A stretch of 40,546 nt of DNA. Origin: Streptomyces sp. NRRL F-6131. Lineage in GTDB: Bacteria > Actinomycetota > Actinomycetes > Streptomycetales > Streptomycetaceae. Positions 36,499-40,546 of the stretch are shown here, piece after piece. Made by a program: the position numbers and the translations under genes. The stretch's first letter is position 1. Each line of letters starts with the position of its first letter. The notes beneath the pieces are model-generated. The model did no database searches and was not told the origin of the DNA. It worked only from the letters and a program-made list of their open reading frames with translations. The stretch is from the NCBI GenBank assembly GCA_000719695.1, contig JOHN01000067.1, positions 1 to 40,546 of the forward strand, read 5' to 3'.

Positions 36499-37226
36499 GC
36501 GACGACACGACGGCCCCCCGGTTCCGCAGCGACGTCACCGTGGACCTGGTCCGCAGCGCCGCCACCGACTCGGACGTCATCTGGGCGGCCCGGGTCTCGA
36601 CGGCGGGAGAGCAGTCGCTGGAGGCGCTCCAGCAGGAGCCGGAGAAGTCCTCGGGCCTGATCAACTTCCTGATGCGCGACCGGCACGGCACGCCGTTCGA
36701 GCACAACTCGATGACCTTCTTCATCAGCGCGCCGATCTTCGTCTTCCGCGAGTTCCACCGCCACCGCAGCGGCTGGTCCTACAACGAGGAGTCCGGTCGC
36801 TACCGCGAGCTGCAGCCGGTCTTCTACGTGCCCGCCGAGGAGCGCAAGCTGGTCCAGCAGGGCCGGCCGGGCCGCTACGAGTTCGTCGACGGCACCCCCG
36901 AGCAGTACAAGACCGTCAGGTCCTCGATGGAGGCCGCCTACGTCGAGGCCTACCAGCGCTACCAGGAGATGCTGGCGGCCGGCGTGGCCCGCGAGGTCGC
37001 CCGCGCGGTGCTGCCGGTCGGGCTCTACTCGTCGATGTACGCGACCTGCAACGCCCGTTCGCTGATGCACTTCCTGTCGCTGCGCACCAAGCGGGAGAAC
37101 GCGGCGGTGCCCTCGTTCCCGCAGCGCGAGATCGAGATGGTCGCCGAGCGGATGGAGGAGCAGTGGGCCGAGCTGATGCCGCTCACCCGTGCGGCCTTCG
37201 AGAAGCACGGCCGGGTCGCGCCCTGA
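36495..37226 (+). CDS. thyX: FAD-dependent thymidylate synthase ThyX
   Basis: ThyX makes dTMP from dUMP using methylene-tetrahydrofolate, NADPH and FAD. The 243-residue protein carries the signature RHRSGWS (Arg89-Ser95) inside EFHRHRSGWSYNEESGRYREL. HGTPFEHNSMTFF is the upstream FAD/dUMP contact block, and ARSLMHFLSLRTKRENA the C-terminal one. All active-site positions that I can judge are present. GTG 36495 overlaps the preceding stop by four bases (GTGA) and has GAGGAG at 36482-36487, indicating translational coupling. It depends on FAD, which RibF (13098) makes. A strong hairpin lies 83 bases after the stop. Confidence 0.96.
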   Translation: MSDDTTAPRFRSDVTVDLVRSAATDSDVIWAARVSTAGEQSLEALQQEPEKSSGLINFLMRDRHGTPFEHNSMTFFISAPIFVFREFHRHRSGWSYNEESGRYRELQPVFYVPAEERKLVQQGRPGRYEFVDGTPEQYKTVRSSMEAAYVEAYQRYQEMLAAGVAREVARAVLPVGLYSSMYATCNARSLMHFLSLRTKRENAAVPSFPQREIEMVAERMEEQWAELMPLTRAAFEKHGRVAP

Positions 37227-37308
37227 CCTGCGACGACGGGCATCCGGGGAGAGTGTCTGGCATGTCTGGATTGCGGCATTTCTGACCGCTCCCTACGCTC
37301 GTGAACAC

Positions 37309-37354
37309 GGATTCCGGTGCTGCTTGAACCCCCGAGCACGCAGCACCGGAATCC
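37309..37354 (+). terminator. 15-bp perfect hairpin between thyX and dapA
   Basis: GGATTCCGGTGCTGC (37309-37323) pairs fully with 37340-37354, leaving a 16-base loop (TTGAACCCCCGAGCAC). It could terminate thyX, or be the body of a short RNA from the promoter just upstream. No T-tract follows. Confidence 0.7.
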
Positions 37355-37473
37355 CATGTCCCCGCTGCTGGAACCGTCTCCGCGGGCGCCGAACCGGGAC
37401 GTTCCCGGGCAGGCCCGGAGGCACGGCCGTCCGAACGGTGGACCGGCCTGGGTGTCGCCCCACCGCCTACGAG

Positions 37474-37479
37474 TAGTTT
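37474..37479 (+). promoter_or_regulatory. Candidate -10 element for a leaderless dapA mRNA
   Basis: TAGTTT ends seven bases before the dapA ATG. That distance puts the transcription start at or very near the A of ATG. No ribosome-binding site is present, which agrees with leaderless translation, common in actinobacteria. The -35 is not clear. Confidence 0.5.
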
Positions 37480-37486
37480 TGGACAC

Positions 37487-38386
37487 ATGGCTCCGACCTC
37501 CACCACCCAGACGCCCTTCGGCCGGGTCCTGACCGCGATGGTGACACCGTTCACCGCCGACGGCGGCCTCGACCTCGACGGCGCCCAGCGCCTCGCCGCG
37601 CACCTCGTCGACTCCGGCAACGACGGCCTCGTCGTCAACGGCACCACCGGCGAGTCACCGACCACCAGCGACGCCGAGAAGGCCCAGCTCGTCCGCGCCG
37701 TGGTGGAGGCGGTCGGGGACCGGGCCCACGTGGTGGCCGGCGTCGGGACCAACGACACGCACCACAGCGTCGAGCTGGCCCGCCAGGCCGAGGCGGCCGG
37801 GGCGCACGGCCTGCTGGCCGTCACGCCGTACTACAGCAAGCCCCCGCAGGAGGGCCTGTACCGGCACACCGTGCGGATCGCCGACGCCACCGAACTCCCC
37901 GTCATGCTGTACGACATCCCCGGACGCAGCGGCGTCGCGCTGAGTCACGAGACGCTGGTCCGGCTGGGCGAGCACCCGCGGATCGTCGCCAACAAGGACG
38001 CCAAGGGCGACCTCGGCGCCGCGGCCTGGGCCATCGCCCGGTCCGACCTCGCCTGGTACTCCGGTGACGACATCCTCAACCTGCCGCTGCTGTCGGTCGG
38101 CGCCGTGGGTGTGGTGAGCGTGGTCGGGCACGTGGTCGCCGGCGATCTGCGCGCCATGGTCGAGGCCTACCTGGCCGGCGATGTGGCCAAGGCCACGGCC
38201 GTCCACCAGCGCCTGCTGCCGGTCTTCACCGGTATCTTCCGCACGCAGGGCGTGATCCTCACCAAGGCCGCGCTCGACCTCCAGGGCCTGCCCGCCGGCC
38301 CGCTGCGACTGCCCCTGATCGGCGCGACTCCCGAGGAGATCGCGCAACTGAAGAAGGATCTCGCCGACGGCGGGGTAGACCTGTAA
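37487..38386 (+). CDS. dapA: 4-hydroxy-tetrahydrodipicolinate synthase
   Basis: DapA condenses pyruvate with aspartate semialdehyde, the first step of the diaminopimelate/lysine branch. The 299-residue TIM-barrel protein shows the family motifs VNGTTGESPT, the AVTPYYSKPPQEGLYRH block, YDIPGRSG with Tyr142, and the Schiff-base lysine in NKDAKGD (Lys170). The usual IKEASGD reads NKDAKGD, as in other actinobacteria. Product goes to DapB (35229). ATG 37487 has no ribosome-binding site, but a -10-like TAGTTT lies just upstream, so the mRNA is probably leaderless. No in-frame alternative start with a site is seen. Confidence 0.95.
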   Translation: MAPTSTTQTPFGRVLTAMVTPFTADGGLDLDGAQRLAAHLVDSGNDGLVVNGTTGESPTTSDAEKAQLVRAVVEAVGDRAHVVAGVGTNDTHHSVELARQAEAAGAHGLLAVTPYYSKPPQEGLYRHTVRIADATELPVMLYDIPGRSGVALSHETLVRLGEHPRIVANKDAKGDLGAAAWAIARSDLAWYSGDDILNLPLLSVGAVGVVSVVGHVVAGDLRAMVEAYLAGDVAKATAVHQRLLPVFTGIFRTQGVILTKAALDLQGLPAGPLRLPLIGATPEEIAQLKKDLADGGVDL

Positions 38387-38558
38387 CAGACACAGACGTG
38401 CGCGCCCCGGCTCGCCGGACCCTCACGGGACCGCCGCTGGACCGGACCGAAGGCGCGAGAGCACCGACCTGGTAGGAAAACCGACACTGAGAACGCACGC
38501 CATATGTCTCGCGGGGGAGGACCCCCGGACATATGGCGTGCGTCGTGAGGAGAGTCTT
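38387..38558 (+). promoter_or_regulatory. RNase J leader with a composite 22-bp hairpin
   Basis: After dapA, TAGGAA at 38473-38478 is a candidate -10 that would start RNA near 38485. The hairpin then runs from 38493 to 38543: a perfect 16-bp lower stem (38493-38508 with 38528-38543), a three-base bulge (38509-38511) and a 6-bp upper stem CGGGGG/CCCCCG (38512-38527) with loop AGGA. The ribosome-binding site GAGGAGAG begins at 38547, four bases past the stem. Confidence 0.8.
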
Positions 38559-40244
38559 TTGAGCCACCCGCATCCCGAACTCGGCACGCCGCCGGCCCTC
38601 AAGGCGGGCGCCCTGCGCATCACCCCGCTCGGCGGTCTCGGCGAGATCGGCCGCAACATGACGGTCTTCGAGTACGGCGACCGCATTCTCATCGTCGACT
38701 GCGGCGTCCTCTTCCCCGAGGACGAGCAGCCCGGCGTCGACCTGATCCTCCCGGACTTCACCTACATCCGGGACCGCCTCGACAAGATCGACGGCATCGT
38801 CCTCACGCACGGCCACGAGGACCACATCGGCGCCGTCCCGTTCCTCCTCCGGGAGAACCCGGACATCCCGCTGATCGGGTCGAAGCTCACCCTCGCCCTG
38901 ATCGAGGCCAAGCTCGCCGAGCACCGCATCCGGCCGTACGTCCTGGAGGTCAAGGAGGGCGACCGCGAGCGGATCGGCCCCTTCGACTGCCAGTTCATCG
39001 CGGTCAACCACTCCATCCCGGACGCGCTGGCCGTCGCCGTGCGCACGCCCGCCGGCATGGTCGTCGCCACCGGTGACTTCAAGATGGACCAGCTGCCGCT
39101 CGACGGCCGGCTGACCGACCTGCCGGCCTTCGCCAAGCTGGCGGAGGAGGGCATGGACCTCCTGCTGGTGGACTCCACCAACGCCGAGGTCCCCGGCTTC
39201 ATCCCGCACGAGCGCGACATCTCGGCGGCGCTGCGGAACGTCTTCGCCAACGCCGACAAGCGCATCATCGTGGCCTCCTTCGCCAGCCACGTGCACCGCA
39301 TCCAGCAGGTGCTGGACGCCGCGCACGAGTACAAGCGCAAGGTGGCCTTCGTCGGCCGCTCGATGGTCCGCAACATGGGCATCGCGCGCGACCTGGGCTA
39401 CCTCAAGGTGCCCGGCAACATGGTCGTCGACGTCAAGCAGCTCGACGACCTGCCGGACAAGGAGGTCGTGCTGATCTGTACCGGCTCGCAGGGCGAGCCG
39501 ATGGCCGCGCTGTCCCGGATGGCCAACCGCGACCACCAGATCCGCATCGTCGAGGGCGACACCGTCGTCCTGGCGTCCTCGCTGATCCCGGGCAACGAGA
39601 ACGCCGTCTACCGGGTCATCAACGGTCTGACCCGCTGGGGCGCCAAGGTCGTCCACAAGGGCAACGCCAAGGTGCACGTCTCCGGCCACGCCTCGGCCGG
39701 CGAGCTGCTGTACTTCTTCAACATCTGCAAGCCGCGCAACCTCATGCCGGTGCACGGCGAGTGGCGCCACCTGCGGGCTGCGGCCGACCTGGGCATCGCC
39801 ACCGGTGTGCCGCGCAACCGCGTGGTCATCGCCGAGGACGGCGTCTGCGTCGACCTGGAGAAGGGCGTCGCCCGCATCGTCGGCAAGGTGCAGGCCGGCT
39901 ACGTGTACGTGGACGGCTCCTCGGTCGGCGACATCACCGAGGCCTCGCTCAAGGACCGCCGGATCCTCGGCGAGGAGGGCTTCATCTCCTGCTTCGTCGT
40001 GGTGGACTCCACCAACGGCAAGATCGTCGGCGGCCCGAGCATCCAGGCCCGCGGTTCCGGCATCGACGACGCCGCGTTCGTCCCGGTGGCGGCGAAGCTC
40101 CAGGAGGCGCTCGACCGTTCGGCGGGCGACGGCGTGCTGGAGATCCGTCAGGTCCAGCAGCTGGTGCGCCGGACCCTCGGCAAGTGGGTGGCGGACAACT
40201 ACCGCCGCCGCCCGATGATCCTGCCGGTCGTCGTCGAGGTGTGA
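38559..40244 (+). CDS. rnj: Ribonuclease J
   Basis: RNase J is a metallo-beta-lactamase-fold ribonuclease with endo- and 5'-exonuclease activity, central to mRNA decay and rRNA maturation. From TTG 38559 the protein has 561 residues and begins MSHPHPELGTPPALKAG. Motifs include LTHGHEDHIG (His84, His86, Asp88, His89), NHSIPDA, ATGDFKMDQ, the beta-CASP block with CTGSQGEP and HVSGHASAGE, and MPVHGEWRHL. I prefer TTG 38559 because GAGGAGAG (38547-38554) fits it and Streptomyces RNase J proteins begin the same way; GTG 38538 would lie inside the leader hairpin. Just past the stop lies an rRNA promoter nested within an inverted repeat. Confidence 0.95.
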   Translation: MSHPHPELGTPPALKAGALRITPLGGLGEIGRNMTVFEYGDRILIVDCGVLFPEDEQPGVDLILPDFTYIRDRLDKIDGIVLTHGHEDHIGAVPFLLRENPDIPLIGSKLTLALIEAKLAEHRIRPYVLEVKEGDRERIGPFDCQFIAVNHSIPDALAVAVRTPAGMVVATGDFKMDQLPLDGRLTDLPAFAKLAEEGMDLLLVDSTNAEVPGFIPHERDISAALRNVFANADKRIIVASFASHVHRIQQVLDAAHEYKRKVAFVGRSMVRNMGIARDLGYLKVPGNMVVDVKQLDDLPDKEVVLICTGSQGEPMAALSRMANRDHQIRIVEGDTVVLASSLIPGNENAVYRVINGLTRWGAKVVHKGNAKVHVSGHASAGELLYFFNICKPRNLMPVHGEWRHLRAAADLGIATGVPRNRVVIAEDGVCVDLEKGVARIVGKVQAGYVYVDGSSVGDITEASLKDRRILGEEGFISCFVVVDSTNGKIVGGPSIQARGSGIDDAAFVPVAAKLQEALDRSAGDGVLEIRQVQQLVRRTLGKWVADNYRRRPMILPVVVEV

Positions 40245-40245
40245 T

Positions 40246-40274
40246 TTGACGTGGGGCAACCCGGTGCGTAATGT
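40246..40274 (+). promoter_or_regulatory. First rRNA-operon promoter
   Basis: TTGACG (40246-40251), a 17-base spacer and TAATGT (40269-40274) are close to the housekeeping sigma consensus. The -35 begins two bases after the RNase J stop. The -10 lies in the loop of the inverted repeat 40251-40291. Confidence 0.7.
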
Positions 40275-40291
40275 TCTCCGGGTTGCCCCAC
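40251..40291. terminator. 14-bp inverted repeat after RNase J, surrounding the rRNA promoter
   Basis: GTGGGGCAACCCGG (40251-40264) pairs perfectly with 40278-40291 around a 13-base loop. Placed seven bases past the RNase J stop, it should terminate that transcript. At the DNA level its arms flank the -10 element TAATGT. Confidence 0.8.
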
Positions 40292-40546
40292 GGGACGGCC
40301 CCCAGTCGAAGTCCTCGAAATGAAATTCGAGAACGGAGCGGGAAAACGGCCCGAAAAACTCTGATAGAGTTCGGGAGCGCCGAAAGGCCCAAGCAAATCG
40401 GACGAAAGAAACTCCGGAAAACGGAGCGGAAAACATCTGATAAGCTTGAAACACGAAAGAACGAAGCGCCCGGAGGGCCGGTGTGAAAGCCGCCTGAAGG
40501 AAGCGTCCGTTCCTTGAGAACTCAACAGCGTGCCAAAAGTCAACGC
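40292..40546 (+). promoter_or_regulatory. rRNA operon promoters and 16S leader
   Basis: Two more -10-like elements share the frame CTGATAnnnTT: TAGAGT (40365-40370) and TAAGCT (40441-40446), 76 bases apart. Each has GAAAAC about 17-18 bases upstream instead of a TTGACA-like -35. The first lies in a small palindrome AACTCT-GAT-AGAGTT. The end of the window holds TTGAGAACTCAA (40514-40525) followed by CAGCGTGCCAAAAGTCAACG, matching the conserved leader before 16S rRNA in Streptomyces; the CTTGAGAACTCAA part resembles the BoxA antitermination site of actinobacterial rrn leaders. The 16S gene itself is not in the window. Confidence 0.75.

Larger units (their letters stand above)
37227..37486 (+). 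promoter_or_regulatory. thyX-dapA intergenic region with promoter and hairpin
   Basis: The 260-bp gap starts with the direct repeat TGTCTGGCATGTCTGG (37253-37268). TTGCGG (37271-37276), 17 bases and TACGCT (37294-37299) form a promoter candidate. Starting near 37306, its RNA would open at once with the 15-bp hairpin 37309-37354. A second -10, TAGTTT at 37474-37479, lies seven bases before the dapA ATG. Confidence 0.5.

Noticed and set aside
37309..37354. A tRNA or attachment site between thyX and dapA
   Set aside because: The 46 bases form one long stem and loop, not a cloverleaf. There is no anticodon arm, T-loop GTTCRANNC or CCA-like end.
38538..38558. GTG 38538 as the RNase J start
   Set aside because: It lies inside the leader hairpin and has no usable ribosome-binding site. 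GAGGAGAG at 38547-38554 and the family N-terminus both point to TTG 38559.

Overview
The window is very GC-rich, with third codon positions almost always G or C, many GTG and TTG starts, and gene families in an order typical of Streptomycetaceae. It is most likely chromosomal core DNA from Streptomyces or Kitasatospora. I ran no database search, so the genus is an inference from gene order and protein similarity as I remember them.

Layout. (1) 1-308, minus: start of a Tat-type lipoprotein, cut by the window edge. (2) 614-9153, plus: a nusA-infB type translation and RNA-maturation cluster: rimP, nusA, ylxR, infB, ylxP (DUF503), rbfA, a DHH nano-RNase/pAp phosphatase and truB. (3) 9334-13032, plus: a large trypsin-like/STAND-type protein placed between truB and ribF. 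(4) ribF, 13098-14042, closed by a 21-bp perfect hairpin shared with a convergent gene. (5) 14108-30595: an ESX-type (type VII) secretion locus: a ParA/MinD-like proline-rich ATPase, an unknown protein and eccE on minus; eccB, two WXG100 genes and the mycosin protease on plus; an amino-acid permease on minus that interrupts the locus; eccC on minus; eccD on plus. (6) 30794-40244, plus: rpsO, pnp, an M16 peptidase, dapB, a small membrane protein, thyX, dapA and RNase J. (7) 40245-40546: the promoter and leader region of a ribosomal RNA operon whose 16S gene would begin just past the right edge.

How the genes work together. The left block makes and matures ribosomes and tRNA (RimP, RbfA, IF2, TruB) and controls transcription (NusA). 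RibF supplies FMN/FAD, which ThyX on the right needs. The ESX genes give the core machine: EccB, EccC, EccD and EccE in the membrane, MycP protease, and two small WXG100 substrates. PNPase, RNase J and the NrnA-like enzyme together form much of an RNA-decay system, and S15 (rpsO) is paired with pnp as in many bacteria. DapB and DapA make diaminopimelate/lysine.

Most unusual points: the trypsin-like/STAND protein, whose protease triad looks dead and whose P-loop lysine is arginine; an 11-bp tandem repeat before infB that creates chained mini-ORFs overlapping as ATGA; a composite 22-bp hairpin directly before the RNase J ribosome-binding site; an inverted repeat that folds around the first rRNA promoter while also being placed to terminate RNase J; a mini-ORF with a strong ribosome-binding site that overlaps the eccD start; and a promoter-plus-hairpin unit between thyX and dapA that could be a small RNA or attenuator.
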